DNA from: Streptomyces misionensis
GTDB taxonomy: Bacteria; Actinomycetota; Actinomycetes; Streptomycetales; Streptomycetaceae
DNA: 33,490 bases
Direction of reading: 5' to 3'
NCBI RefSeq assembly: GCF_007896895.1
Contig: NZ_VOGW01000134.1
Coordinates: 1-33,490, forward strand
A program made the position numbers and the translations under genes. Positions 23,056-30,659 of this stretch are shown piece after piece. Each line of letters begins with the position of its first letter. The first letter of the stretch is position 1. The notes below the pieces were generated by a model, which worked only from the letters and a program-made list of their open reading frames with translations, searched no databases and had not been told where the DNA came from.

Positions 23056-24445
23056 CGCCCTGGCTGACAGAACTCATGTTGAATTCGGGGACCCGCAGCG
23101 CGGGCATCGCGGCCCTGGTGAACCAGTCGCCCCACTCGCGCGGCAGCGTCTTCTCCGTACGGCCCGCCTCGGTGGCCCGGCGCAGCAGGTCCACCGGCGA
23201 CTCGTTGAACCGGAAATTGTTCACCTGTCCGGTCACCTCGCCGTTCTCCACCAGGTAGACACCGTCCCGGGTCAGACCGGTGAGCAGCAGCGTCGCCGGG
23301 TCGACCTCGCGGATGTACCACAGACAGGTCAGCAGCAGCCCGCGCTCGGTGTGCGCGACCATCTCGTCCAGCGAGCGCTCGTTGCCGCCGTCCAGGATCA
23401 GGTTGCCCGGCGCGGGGGCGACCGGCAGCCCGGTGAGCGCGGCGCTGTGCCGGGTGGTCGTCAGCCGCCGCAGGACGCCCTCGCGGATCCAGTCGGTGGC
23501 CGGGGCCGGCAGCCCGTTGTCGAACACCGACCGGTCGTCGCCGGAGGAGTGGGCCACCACGAAGGGCGCGCACTCCAGCCCCGGCTCGTGCGGGTCGCCG
23601 CGCAGCGTGAGCGGCAGCTCGGAGAACCGCTCGCCGATCCGGGTGCCGCCGCCGGGCCGGGAGAACACCGTGCGGCCCTCGGCCGCGTCCCGGCCCGACG
23701 CCGACCACATCTGGTAGATCAGCAGGTCCGCCACCGCGGTCGGCGGCAGCAGCGTCTCGTAGCGGCCCGCGGGCAGCTGGACGCTCCGCTCGGCCCAGCC
23801 CAGCCGCACGGCCAGCTCGGCGTCGAGCGCGGCCGGGTCGACGTCCTTGAAGTCCCGGGTGGCGCGCCCGGCCCAGGCCGAGCGGGTGCGGTCGGGCGAC
23901 TTGGCGTTCAGCTCCAGGGTGCCGGCCGGCTGGTCGTGCCGCAGCCGCAGCCCGGTGGAGGTGCCCAGGTACGTCGAGACCAGCTCGTGGTTGGCGAAGC
24001 CGTACAGCTCCCGGCCGCCGGCCCGGGCGCGCGCGAAGGCCTCGCCGAGCGCCGGGGCGAAGTCGGCGAACACGGCGGAGGAGGTCTCGGCGGGCGCGTC
24101 CGTGAAGTCGGGCGCCGCGGGCACGCCGGTGACCAGCGGCCGCGCGTCCTCGGCCGGCCCGGCCCCGCGGGCGGCCGCCTCGGCGGCCCGCACCAGCGGC
24201 TCCAGCTCCTCGGCGGTCACCGCGGAGCGGGAGACGACCCCGGAGGCGGTGCCCTCCTTGCCGTCCACCGTGGCGATCACCGTGAGCGTGCGGCCGCGGG
24301 TCACCCCGTTGGTGGTGAGCGCGTTGCCCGCCCAGCGCAGGTTGGCGGTGGAGTGCTCGTCGGCGATGACGACGCAGCCGTCCGCCCGGGACAGCTCCAG
24401 GGCCCGCTCGACGGTCTCGTGCGGCTTGTCGGTGCGGGCGCTCAT
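23051..24445 (-). CDS. pmbA: TldE/PmbA family metalloprotease partner
   Basis: This 464-residue protein is the PmbA/TldE partner of TldD. Landmarks are ELSRADGCVVIADEHSTANL, RWAGNALTTNGVTRGRTLTV, FANHELVSTYLGTSTGLRLR and the C-terminal LTRDGVYLVENGEVTGQVNN FRFNES block. TldD and TldE form a heterodimer that degrades unfolded peptides and matures some peptide antibiotics. TldE lacks the metal-binding HExxxH, and I see none here. The ATG at 24445 overlaps the tldD stop (ATGA) and has AGGAGG upstream, so synthesis is coupled to tldD. Confidence 0.93.
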   Translation of the reverse strand: MSARTDKPHETVERALELSRADGCVVIADEHSTANLRWAGNALTTNGVTRGRTLTVIATVDGKEGTASGVVSRSAVTAEELEPLVRAAEAAARGAGPAEDARPLVTGVPAAPDFTDAPAETSSAVFADFAPALGEAFARARAGGRELYGFANHELVSTYLGTSTGLRLRHDQPAGTLELNAKSPDRTRSAWAGRATRDFKDVDPAALDAELAVRLGWAERSVQLPAGRYETLLPPTAVADLLIYQMWSASGRDAAEGRTVFSRPGGGTRIGERFSELPLTLRGDPHEPGLECAPFVVAHSSGDDRSVFDNGLPAPATDWIREGVLRRLTTTRHSAALTGLPVAPAPGNLILDGGNERSLDEMVAHTERGLLLTCLWYIREVDPATLLLTGLTRDGVYLVENGEVTGQVNNFRFNESPVDLLRRATEAGRTEKTLPREWGDWFTRAAMPALRVPEFNMSSVSQGV

Positions 24446-25965
24446 CGGCCGGCCTCCTGGGTGGTGTTGAGGATGTTGACGCCCCGGAACAGGGCGGAGG
24501 GGCAGCCGTGCGACACGGCGGCCACCTGCCCCGGCTGGGCCTTGCCGCAGTTGAAGGCGCCGCCCAGGACGTACGTCCCCGGGCCGCCGACCGCCGCCAT
24601 CGACCCCCAGAAGTCGGTGGTCGTGGCCTGGTAGGCGACGTCCTTCAGCTGCCCGGTGAGTCGCCCGTTCTCGATCCGGAAGAAGCGCTGCCCGGTGAAC
24701 TGGAAGTTGTACCGCTGCATGTCGATCGACCAGGACCGGTCCCCGACCACGTAGATGCCCCGGTCGACGCCCCCGATCAGGTCCTCGGTGGACAGCCCGG
24801 CCGGATCGGGCCGCAGCGAGACGTTGGCCATGCGCTGCACCGGCACATGGGCGGGGGAGTCGGCGTACGCGCACCCGTTGGACCGCTCGAACCCGGTCAG
24901 CCGGGCGATCCGGCGGTCCAGCTGGTAGCCGACCAGCGTGCCGTCCTTCACCAGGTCCCAGGACTGCGCCTCGACGCCCTCGTCGTCGTACCCGATGGTC
25001 GCCAGGCCGTGTTCGGCGGTGCGGTCGCCGGTGACGTTCATCAGCTCGGACCCGTACCGCAGCTCGCCCAGCTGGTCGAAGGTGGCGAAGGAGGTGCCGG
25101 CGTAGGCGGCCTCGTAGCCCAGCGCCCGGTCCAGCTCGGTGGCGTGCCCGATGGACTCGTGGATGGTCAGCCACAGGTTGGAGGGGTCGATCACCAGGTC
25201 GTACAGGCCCGGCTCCACGCTCGGCGCGCGCATCTTCTCGGCCAGCAGCTCCGGGATGCGCGCCAGCTCCTCCTCCCAGTCCCAGCCGGTCCCGGTCAGG
25301 TACTCCCAGCCGCGCCCGGCCGGCGGCGCGAGGGTGCGCATCGAGTCGAACTCGCCGCTGGAGCCGTCCACCGACACCGCGGTCAGCTCCGGGTGCAGCC
25401 GCACCCGCTGCTGGGTCGTCACGGTCCCGGCCGTGTCGGCGTAGAACTTGTTCTCGTGCACGGTGTGCAGGCTCGCGTCCACGTGGTCGACGCCGTCGGC
25501 CGCGAGCAGCCGGGCGCTCCACTGCGCCAGCAGCGCCGTCTTCTCCTCGGCCGGCACCGAGAAGGGGTCGATCTCGTACGACGACACCCAGGTCCGGTCC
25601 GCGTGCACCGGCTCGTCGGCCAGCTCCACCCGCTCCTTCGACCCGGCGGCCCTGATCACCTGTGCGGACAGCTTGGCCATGGTCACCGCCTGGGAGGCGA
25701 CCCGGGCCGCCGCGTCCATGGTCAGGTCCACCCCGGAGGCGAAGCCCCATGTGCCGCCGTGCACGACCCGGACCGCGTACCCGAGGTCGGTGGTGTCCGA
25801 GGACCCCGCGGGCCGGGCGTCCCGCAGCCGCAGGGTCGCGTCGCGCACCCGCTCGAACCGGAAGTCCGCGTGCTCGGCCCCGAGCGCCCGCGCGCGGGCG
25901 AGCGCGGCGTCGGCGAGGGCCCTGAGGGGAAGCGCCGTGAAGGCTTCGTCGATGGAATGGGGCAC
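24442..25965 (-). CDS. tldD: TldD family metalloprotease
   Basis: This 507-residue protein is the catalytic half of the TldD/TldE protease. The metal motif HESIGHATELDRALG gives the HExxxH histidines and glutamate. Other TldD landmarks are FRFERVRDATLRLRDARPAG near the N-terminus, SNGCAYADSPAHVPVQRMAN and RSWSIDMQRYNFQFTGQRFF. The C-terminal GGAFNCGKAQPGQVAAVSHG supplies a conserved Cys/His segment. The GTG at 25965 has GGGAGA upstream. It is the first gene of the tldD-pmbA unit and is divergent from fabG across 249 bp. No peptide natural product precursor is visible nearby, so a general peptide-degradation role is more likely. Confidence 0.94.
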   Translation of the reverse strand: MPHSIDEAFTALPLRALADAALARARALGAEHADFRFERVRDATLRLRDARPAGSSDTTDLGYAVRVVHGGTWGFASGVDLTMDAAARVASQAVTMAKLSAQVIRAAGSKERVELADEPVHADRTWVSSYEIDPFSVPAEEKTALLAQWSARLLAADGVDHVDASLHTVHENKFYADTAGTVTTQQRVRLHPELTAVSVDGSSGEFDSMRTLAPPAGRGWEYLTGTGWDWEEELARIPELLAEKMRAPSVEPGLYDLVIDPSNLWLTIHESIGHATELDRALGYEAAYAGTSFATFDQLGELRYGSELMNVTGDRTAEHGLATIGYDDEGVEAQSWDLVKDGTLVGYQLDRRIARLTGFERSNGCAYADSPAHVPVQRMANVSLRPDPAGLSTEDLIGGVDRGIYVVGDRSWSIDMQRYNFQFTGQRFFRIENGRLTGQLKDVAYQATTTDFWGSMAAVGGPGTYVLGGAFNCGKAQPGQVAAVSHGCPSALFRGVNILNTTQEAGR

Positions 25966-26068
25966 GGAGGTCTCCCTGCTGTCGTGGCCTGTCGGCTCCG
26001 ATCATGGCCTGCGGGCGGTGCGAGCGACCACACCCTTTCGGGTCGGGACCGGTCCGATCTGTAGGGAC

Positions 26069-26098
26069 CCGACAGCGACGGTCCCGCGCCACTGTCGG
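26069..26098. promoter_or_regulatory. Inverted repeat in the tldD-fabG divergent region
   Basis: CCGACAG (26069-26075) and CTGTCGG (26092-26098) are exact inverted repeats 16 bp apart, about two helical turns between centres. A separate palindrome, GGACCGGTCC, lies at 26046-26055. They could be regulator sites for fabG-inhA, tldD or both; no known consensus is recognised. Confidence 0.35.
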
Positions 26099-26105
26099 TG
26101 CCCGA

Positions 26106-26136
26106 TTGCCCGCGGGCGCGAGCGGACCGATAGGTT
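26106..26136 (+). promoter_or_regulatory. Candidate promoter of fabG-inhA
   Basis: TTGCCC (26106-26111) and TAGGTT (26131-26136) are 19 bp apart; reading ATAGGT as the -10 gives 18. The -10 matches the Streptomyces vegetative form. A start near 26143 leaves a leader of about 72 nt. The inverted repeat at 26069-26098 is just upstream. Confidence 0.45.
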
Positions 26137-26214
26137 TTCGATGAAGCCGCCTGTCATCCAGGTGTTCGGGCGGATTGTCGGATCTCTGCAGACCGCTATC
26201 GAAAGGGTGATCCG

Positions 26215-26919
26215 TTGAGCCGCTCGGTTCTCGTCACCGGAGGCAACCGGGGCATCGGCCTCGCCATCGCCCGCGCTTTCGCCGACGCCGGCGACAAGGT
26301 CGCCATCACATACCGCTCGGGTGAGCCGCCGGCCGGCTTCCTCGCCGTCAAGTGCGACATCACCGACGCCGAGCAGGTGGAGCAGGCCTACAAGGAGATC
26401 GAGGACCGGCACGGTCCCGTCGAGGTGCTGGTCGCCAACGCCGGCATCACCAAGGACCAGCTCCTGATGCGCATGTCCGAGGAGGACTTCACCTCGGTCA
26501 TCGACACCAACCTCACCGGCGCCTTCCGCGTCGTCAAGCGCGCCAACCGCGGCATGCTGCGCGCGAAGAAGGGCCGCGTCGTCCTGATCTCCTCCGTGGT
26601 CGGTCTGCTCGGCTCGGCCGGCCAGGCGAACTACGCCGCCTCCAAGGCCGCCCTGGTCGGCTTCGCGCGCTCCCTCGCCCGTGAGCTGGGCTCGCGCAAC
26701 ATCACCTTCAACGTCGTCGCCCCCGGTTTCGTCGACACCGACATGACCAAGGTGCTCAGCGACGAGCAGCGCCAGGGCATCGTCGCGCAGGTGCCGCTCG
26801 GCCGGTACGCGCAGCCGGAGGAGATCGCCGCGGCGGTGCGGTTCCTCGCGTCGGACGACGCCTCGTACATCACTGGAGCCGTCATCCCCGTTGACGGCGG
26901 ACTGGGAATGGGTCACTGA
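26215..26919 (+). CDS. fabG: 3-oxoacyl-[ACP] reductase
   Basis: This 234-residue SDR enzyme reduces 3-oxoacyl-ACP with NADPH in type II fatty acid synthesis. The N-terminal cofactor motif is TGGNRGIG (8-15), the structural motif is VANAGIT, and the catalytic set is intact: the Ser of LISSVVGLL and the Tyr and Lys of YAASKAALVGFARSLA. The C-terminal PVDGGLGMGH is typical. The TTG start is supported by GAAAGGG 7 nt upstream and by the normal length. It is followed 5 nt later by inhA, as in mycobacterial mabA-inhA, and corresponds to S. coelicolor SCO1815 as I recall. Confidence 0.95.
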   Translation: MSRSVLVTGGNRGIGLAIARAFADAGDKVAITYRSGEPPAGFLAVKCDITDAEQVEQAYKEIEDRHGPVEVLVANAGITKDQLLMRMSEEDFTSVIDTNLTGAFRVVKRANRGMLRAKKGRVVLISSVVGLLGSAGQANYAASKAALVGFARSLARELGSRNITFNVVAPGFVDTDMTKVLSDEQRQGIVAQVPLGRYAQPEEIAAAVRFLASDDASYITGAVIPVDGGLGMGH

Positions 26920-26924
26920 TCACC

Positions 26925-27692
26925 ATGAGCGGAATTCTCGAGGGCAAGCGCGTCCTGATCACCGGTGTGCTGATGGAGTCCTCCATCGCCTTCCACGCCG
27001 CCAAGCAGGCCCAGGAGCAGGGCGCCGAGATCATCCTGACCGCCTTCCCGCGGCCCACGCTGACCGAGCGCATCGCCAAGAAGCTGCCGAAGCCGACCAA
27101 GGTCATCGAGCTGGACGTGACCAACGAGGAGCACCTCGGGCGGCTGGCCGACCTGGTCGGCGAGGAGCTGGGCGGCCTCGACGGCGTCGTGCACTCCATC
27201 GGCTTCGCCCCGCAGGACGCGCTCGGCGGCAACTTCCTCAACACGCCGTTCGAGTCGGTGGCCACCGCCATGCACGTCTCGGCGTTCTCCCTGAAGTCGC
27301 TGACCATGGCCTGCCTGCCGCTGATGCAGAACGGCGGCTCGGTCGTCGGCCTCACCTTCGACGCCCAGTTCGCCTGGCCGCAGTACGACTGGATGGGCCC
27401 GGCCAAGGCCGCCCTGGAGGCGACCAACCGCTACATGGCGCGCGACCTGGGCAAGCAGAACATCCGCTGCAACCTGATCTCGGCGGGCCCGATCGGCTCG
27501 ATGGCCGCCAAGTCCATCCCGGGCTTCAGCGAGCTGGCCTCCGTCTGGGACAGCCGCTCCCCGCTGGAGTGGGACCTGAAGGACCCGGAGCCGGCCGGCA
27601 AGGGCATCGTCGCCCTGCTGAGCGACTGGTTCCCGAAGACCACGGGCGAGATCATCCACGTGGACGGCGGTCTGCACGCGGTCGGCGCCTGA
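26925..27692 (+). CDS. fabI: Enoyl-[ACP] reductase (InhA/FabI type)
   Basis: This 255-residue NADH-dependent enzyme makes the last reduction of each fatty-acid elongation cycle. It begins ILEGKRVLITGVLMESSIAF, the Gly-poor cofactor loop of FabI/InhA. The SIGFAP segment (91-96) holds the residue equivalent to InhA Ser94. The catalytic Tyr154 and Lys161 lie in PQYDWMGPAKAALEATNRYM. The ending EIIHVDGGLHAVGA is typical. The ATG starts 5 nt after the fabG stop, without a strong independent ribosome site, so translation is probably coupled. A 19-bp perfect hairpin ends the operon. Confidence 0.96.
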   Translation: MSGILEGKRVLITGVLMESSIAFHAAKQAQEQGAEIILTAFPRPTLTERIAKKLPKPTKVIELDVTNEEHLGRLADLVGEELGGLDGVVHSIGFAPQDALGGNFLNTPFESVATAMHVSAFSLKSLTMACLPLMQNGGSVVGLTFDAQFAWPQYDWMGPAKAALEATNRYMARDLGKQNIRCNLISAGPIGSMAAKSIPGFSELASVWDSRSPLEWDLKDPEPAGKGIVALLSDWFPKTTGEIIHVDGGLHAVGA

Positions 27693-27697
27693 GCGCT

Positions 27698-27735
27698 CCC
27701 GCGTGACGTAAGCCCGCGTGACGTAAGCCCGCGTG
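27698..27735. repeat. 15-bp tandem repeat after fabI
   Basis: CCCGCGTGACGTAAG occurs twice in tandem (27698-27712, 27713-27727), with a partial third copy (27728-27735). It lies in the short gap between the fabI stop and its terminator. It is probably a replication-slippage duplication with no clear function. Confidence 0.7.
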
Positions 27736-27736
27736 C

Positions 27737-27778
27737 CGGAAGAGGCCCGCACCCCGCCCGGGGTGCGGGCCTCTTCCG
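27737..27778 (+). terminator. Perfect 19-bp hairpin terminator of fabG-fabI
   Basis: The arms 27737-27755 and 27760-27778 are exact inverted repeats with a GCCC loop. The stem includes AGAGGCCCGCACCCC and its complement. It is the most stable-looking hairpin in the window and sits 44 nt after the stop codon. Confidence 0.9.
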
Positions 27779-27895
27779 TGCCCGGGCCCGTCACCCGTTC
27801 GGCTCACCGGCCGGGCGGGCCGGCGTCCGCGTGGCGCACCCTGAAAGCGCGTTCACCCGGCGCATCCCTCCGAGCCCGGCCGAGGAGGTCCCCCG

Positions 27896-28237
27896 GTGCG
27901 CCTGTCCCGCAGCCTGGCACCGCTGACCATGGCCGCCGCGCTGGTGCTGTCCCTGCCGTACGACGCGACGCCGCACGCCCGCGCGAGCGCCGGCGCGCCG
28001 CAGCCGTTCGGGGCCGCCTGCCGTACGGCGGTCACCGGCTCCCACGTGGTGGCGTACTGCCACAACCCCTATGTCGACACCGACCGGTTGCGCCTGCACA
28101 TCGCGTGCGCCCGCTGGTGGGACATCGACACCGACAGCGCCCCGGTGGACGCCGAGCCCGCGCGGACCGTCCGGCTGACCGGCAGGTGCTGGAAGGAGGT
28201 CGGCTCGGCCTGGATCAGCCACCAGAAGGTGCGCTGA
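27896..28237 (+). CDS. Small secreted Cys-containing protein
   Basis: This 113-residue protein has a signal peptide (basic MRLSRSL, hydrophobic LAPLTMAAALVLSL, cleavage probably near residues 28-32 in the Ala-rich ARASA). The mature part has four cysteines (near positions 42, 55, 70 and 98), which could form two disulfides, and ends WISHQKVR. I do not recognise a family. The GTG start has GAGGAGG 7 nt upstream. Its 3' end overlaps the convergent gntR gene by 23 bp, so no separate terminator exists between them. Hypothetical secreted protein. Confidence 0.8.
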   Translation: MRLSRSLAPLTMAAALVLSLPYDATPHARASAGAPQPFGAACRTAVTGSHVVAYCHNPYVDTDRLRLHIACARWWDIDTDSAPVDAEPARTVRLTGRCWKEVGSAWISHQKVR

Positions 28238-28907
28238 CCGGGCCCGTCCGGCACTGGAAGGGATAGCCGGCGGCCTCGCTCGCCGCCACCTCGGCGTCGC
28301 CCGCGCGGATCGCGTCCACCAGGCGGGTGTGGTCCATGTGCGCCTCGGGCGTCAGTTCGGCGCCGACGTCCGCGCGCAGCGCGGCCCGCAGCAGCTCGCC
28401 CAGGTCGGCGTACATCGCCGTCATGACCTCGTTGTGGGAGGCGGCGACGACGGCCAGGTGGAAGGTGGCGTCCGCGGTCACGAAGGCCTCCGCCTCGCCG
28501 CTCTCCCAGGCCTCGTCGCGCCGCACCAGCAGCGCGTCCAGCTGTCTGAGGTCCTTCTCGGTGCGCCGCTCGGCGGCCAGCTTGGCCGCGGCGGACTCCA
28601 GCGTGGAGCGCAGTTCGGCGATGTGCCGCGGGTCCGAGCCGGCGAACCGGCGGTGCATCACACCGGCCAGTTCGCTGGTGGCGACCACATAGGTGCCGGA
28701 GCCCTGGCGGATGTCCAGCAGCCCGTTGTGGGCGAGCGCGCGCACGGCCTCGCGGACCGTGTTGCGGGCGACGCCCAGCTGCTCGACGAGTTCCGGCTCG
28801 GTCGGGATACGGGAGCCGACCGGCCACTCGCCGGTGGCGATCTGGTTGCGCAGTTCGGCGATCACCTGCTCGGACAGGACCGAACGGCGCGGGTGGCTCA
28901 GGGGCAT
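28215..28907 (-). CDS. GntR family (FadR-like, FCD) transcriptional regulator
   Basis: This 230-residue regulator has an N-terminal winged helix (RSVLSEQVIAELRNQIATGE, then SRIPTEPELVEQLGVARNTV and REAVRALAHNGLLDIRQGSG) and a C-terminal FCD helical ligand domain. Asp and His residues in that domain (DATFHLAVVAASHN and MDHTRLVDAI) fit the metal/ligand site. Ligands of this class are small organic acids. The ATG at 28907 has AAAGGTG upstream; the longer frame to 28976 is not needed. It is divergent from the MFS transporter gene, and a palindrome in between (28971-28985) is its likely operator. Confidence 0.92.
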   Translation of the reverse strand: MPLSHPRRSVLSEQVIAELRNQIATGEWPVGSRIPTEPELVEQLGVARNTVREAVRALAHNGLLDIRQGSGTYVVATSELAGVMHRRFAGSDPRHIAELRSTLESAAAKLAAERRTEKDLRQLDALLVRRDEAWESGEAEAFVTADATFHLAVVAASHNEVMTAMYADLGELLRAALRADVGAELTPEAHMDHTRLVDAIRAGDAEVAASEAAGYPFQCRTGPVSAPSGG

Positions 28908-28970
28908 GGCACACCTTTGCACGGGAGGCCGGGGCGCGCGCGCTCCGGGGGTTCCGGGGGATGGACAACC

Positions 28971-28985
28971 AATCATCCTATGATT
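28971..28985. promoter_or_regulatory. Palindromic operator overlapping the MFS promoter
   Basis: AATCAT-CCT-ATGATT is a perfect inverted repeat between the divergent gntR and MFS genes. It overlaps TATGAT (28979-28984), a good -10 hexamer whose start point, about 7 nt on, would be near the ATG at 28991. A second TATGAT half-site is at 28987-28992. Confidence 0.6.
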
Positions 28986-28990
28986 CTATG

Positions 28991-30346
28991 ATGGGCCTCA
29001 TGGCTAGTGAGGAAACCCGCGCAGTGGACACCCGTACGGCGATGTCATCGACCGAACGCGGCATGTCCGCCACGCCGAGCGCACCCGAGACGACCCCGGA
29101 ACCGGGCGCCCCGCGCGCATGGGTGATCCGCCTGGTCACCGCCGGCATCGTGCTGACCGCGCTCAATCTGCGCCCGGCCATCACCAGCCTCGGCGCCCTC
29201 CTGGAGGAGGTCCGCGACGGGCTCGGCATGAGCGGCAGCGTGGCCGGACTGCTCACCTCCGTGCCGACGCTCTGCTTCGCCGTCTTCGGGGTGACCGCGC
29301 CCCGTCTGGCCCGCCGCTTCGGCCCGGCCGCCGTGGTGTGCGCCGGCATGGCCGCCGTCTGCGCGGGCCTGCTGATCCGGCCGTACGCCGGGAACACCGC
29401 CGGGTTCCTGGCCGCCAGCGTGCTCGCCCTGATGGGCATCGCGGTCAGCAACGTGCTGATGCCGGTCATCGTCAAGCGCTGGTTCCCCGACCGGGTCGGC
29501 TCCATGACCGGCCTGTACTCGATGGTCCTCGCCCTCGGCAGCTCCCTCCCGGCCGCGGTGACGGTCCCGCTGACCCGTGCCATGGGCGGCCACTGGCAGC
29601 CGGGACTCGCCGTCTGGGCGGTGATCGCGGCGGCGGCCGTGCTGCCCTGGCTGCCGCTGGTACGGCAGGGCCGGGGCGGCGCCGGGCACGAGGACTCGGG
29701 CCGGGCGGCCGGCGCATCCGCGGCCGCCGGGCCGGGGGCGCAGCCGGCGCAGGCCCCGCTGCGGATCACCCGCAGCCGCACCGCCTGGGCGCTCGCCGTC
29801 TTCTTCGGCCTCCAGGCCACCGCCGCCTACATCACCATGGGCTGGATGGCGCAGATCTTCCGCGACGCGGGCGTCTCGGCCGGCACCTCGGGCCTGCTGC
29901 TCGCCGTGACCATGGTGATGGGCGTGCCGCTGGCCTTCGTCATCCCGCGGGTCGCCACCCGGCTGCCCCAGCAGGGCCCGATCGTGCTGGCCCTGGGCGT
30001 GTGCGGGCTCGCCGGATACGCCGGCCTGTACCTCGCCCCGGCCGCCGGCGCCTGGGCCTGGGCGCTGCTGCTCGGCATCTCCAACTGCGCCTTCCCGCTC
30101 GCGCTGACGATGGTCGGCATGCGGGCCCGCAGTGGTGCGGGGGTGGCCCAGCTGTCCGCGTTCGCGCAGAGCACCGGCTACCTGATCTCCATCCCGGGCC
30201 CGCTGCTGGTCGGCGTGCTCTACCAGCACAGCGGCGGCTGGGGGCTGCCGATCGCCCTCATGGCGGCGCTGATGGTGCCCCAGATGGTGGTGGGCTTCCT
30301 CGCGGGCCGCGACCGCACGGTGGAGGAGGAGGCCGCCGCGCGCTGA
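28991..30346 (+). CDS. MFS transporter, CynX/NimT family
   Basis: This 451-residue protein has 12 hydrophobic segments in two halves, separated by a Gly/Ala-rich loop (about residues 220-255). LTALNLRPAITSLGALLEEV near the first helix is the CynX/NimT landmark, and the loop after helix 2 is basic (APRLARRFGP). Relatives export cyanate, nitroimidazoles or amino-acid-like compounds. I chose ATG 28991, because an ATG at 28961 would place the operator and -10 inside the gene. ATG 28988 and 29000 are near alternatives. A leaderless transcript is likely. The divergent GntR protein probably regulates it. Confidence 0.9.
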   Translation: MGLMASEETRAVDTRTAMSSTERGMSATPSAPETTPEPGAPRAWVIRLVTAGIVLTALNLRPAITSLGALLEEVRDGLGMSGSVAGLLTSVPTLCFAVFGVTAPRLARRFGPAAVVCAGMAAVCAGLLIRPYAGNTAGFLAASVLALMGIAVSNVLMPVIVKRWFPDRVGSMTGLYSMVLALGSSLPAAVTVPLTRAMGGHWQPGLAVWAVIAAAAVLPWLPLVRQGRGGAGHEDSGRAAGASAAAGPGAQPAQAPLRITRSRTAWALAVFFGLQATAAYITMGWMAQIFRDAGVSAGTSGLLLAVTMVMGVPLAFVIPRVATRLPQQGPIVLALGVCGLAGYAGLYLAPAAGAWAWALLLGISNCAFPLALTMVGMRARSGAGVAQLSAFAQSTGYLISIPGPLLVGVLYQHSGGWGLPIALMAALMVPQMVVGFLAGRDRTVEEEAAAR

Positions 30347-30389
30347 CCCCCGCGCACGGCGGCCGGGGCAGAGGTGCGAGACTGGGCGC

Positions 30390-30509
30390 ATGCAGCCTGT
30401 GCTCGACCCGAACCCCCGCAACGGTCAGAAGAAGATGCTGCTCGTCTTCGGCTCCTTCTTCGCGATCTTCGTCCTCATCGCCATCGTCGCGACCATCGCG
30501 TCCCCGTGA
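30390..30509 (+). CDS. 39-residue transporter-associated membrane protein
   Basis: The gene runs from ATG 30390 to TGA 30507-30509 and encodes 39 residues: a polar N-terminus (MQPVLDPNPRNGQKK), then one membrane helix (MLLVFGSFFAIFVLIAIVAT) and a short tail. I recall Streptomyces proteins called SGM_5486 family transporter-associated proteins with this pattern, next to the same MFS gene. The GAGG ribosome site is about 15 nt upstream, which is far. The small size and constant linkage suggest a regulator or stabiliser of the transporter. Confidence 0.8.
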   Translation: MQPVLDPNPRNGQKKMLLVFGSFFAIFVLIAIVATIASP

Positions 30510-30537
30510 CGCCGCCCGCCGCGTGACGCCGCCCGCC
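30505..30537. repeat. 16-bp tandem duplication over a stop codon
   Basis: CGTGACGCCGCCCGCC occurs at 30505-30520 and 30522-30537, one base apart. The first copy includes the stop of the 39-residue gene. It is probably a slippage duplication. Confidence 0.65.
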
Positions 30538-30542
30538 CCGAG

Positions 30543-30572
30543 CCCTTCCGCCACGGCGTTCCGGGCGGAGGG
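30543..30572 (+). terminator. Hairpin after the MFS and small-protein genes
   Basis: CCC plus TCCGCC (30543-30552, with one bulged T) pairs with GGCGGA plus GGG (30564-30572). A second hairpin, GCCCCC (30581-30586) with GGGGGC (30597-30602), follows. Together they probably end the MFS transcript. Confidence 0.5.
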
Positions 30573-30659
30573 TGGGGCTGGCCCCCCTGTCCCCTAGGGG
30601 GCAAGGGTCAGGGGTAACTGGGTGGAAAACCTGATGGGTTGGCGGCCGCGGATTCCGTA

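Noticed and set aside
21956..24634. Long open frame antisense to tyrS and pmbA
   Set aside because: It is a shadow of strong conserved genes; its translation is rich in Gly, Arg, Gln and Val without any motif.
23051..25965. RiPP biosynthetic cluster around tldD-pmbA
   Set aside because: There is no precursor peptide, cyclodehydratase or dedicated transporter nearby; the neighbours are tyrS and fatty-acid genes.
23051..26092. Single 1013-residue reading of the pmbA-tldD region
   Set aside because: Only its C-terminal 464 residues are PmbA. The rest is out-of-frame tldD, and the ATGA overlap at 24442-24445 gives the true start.
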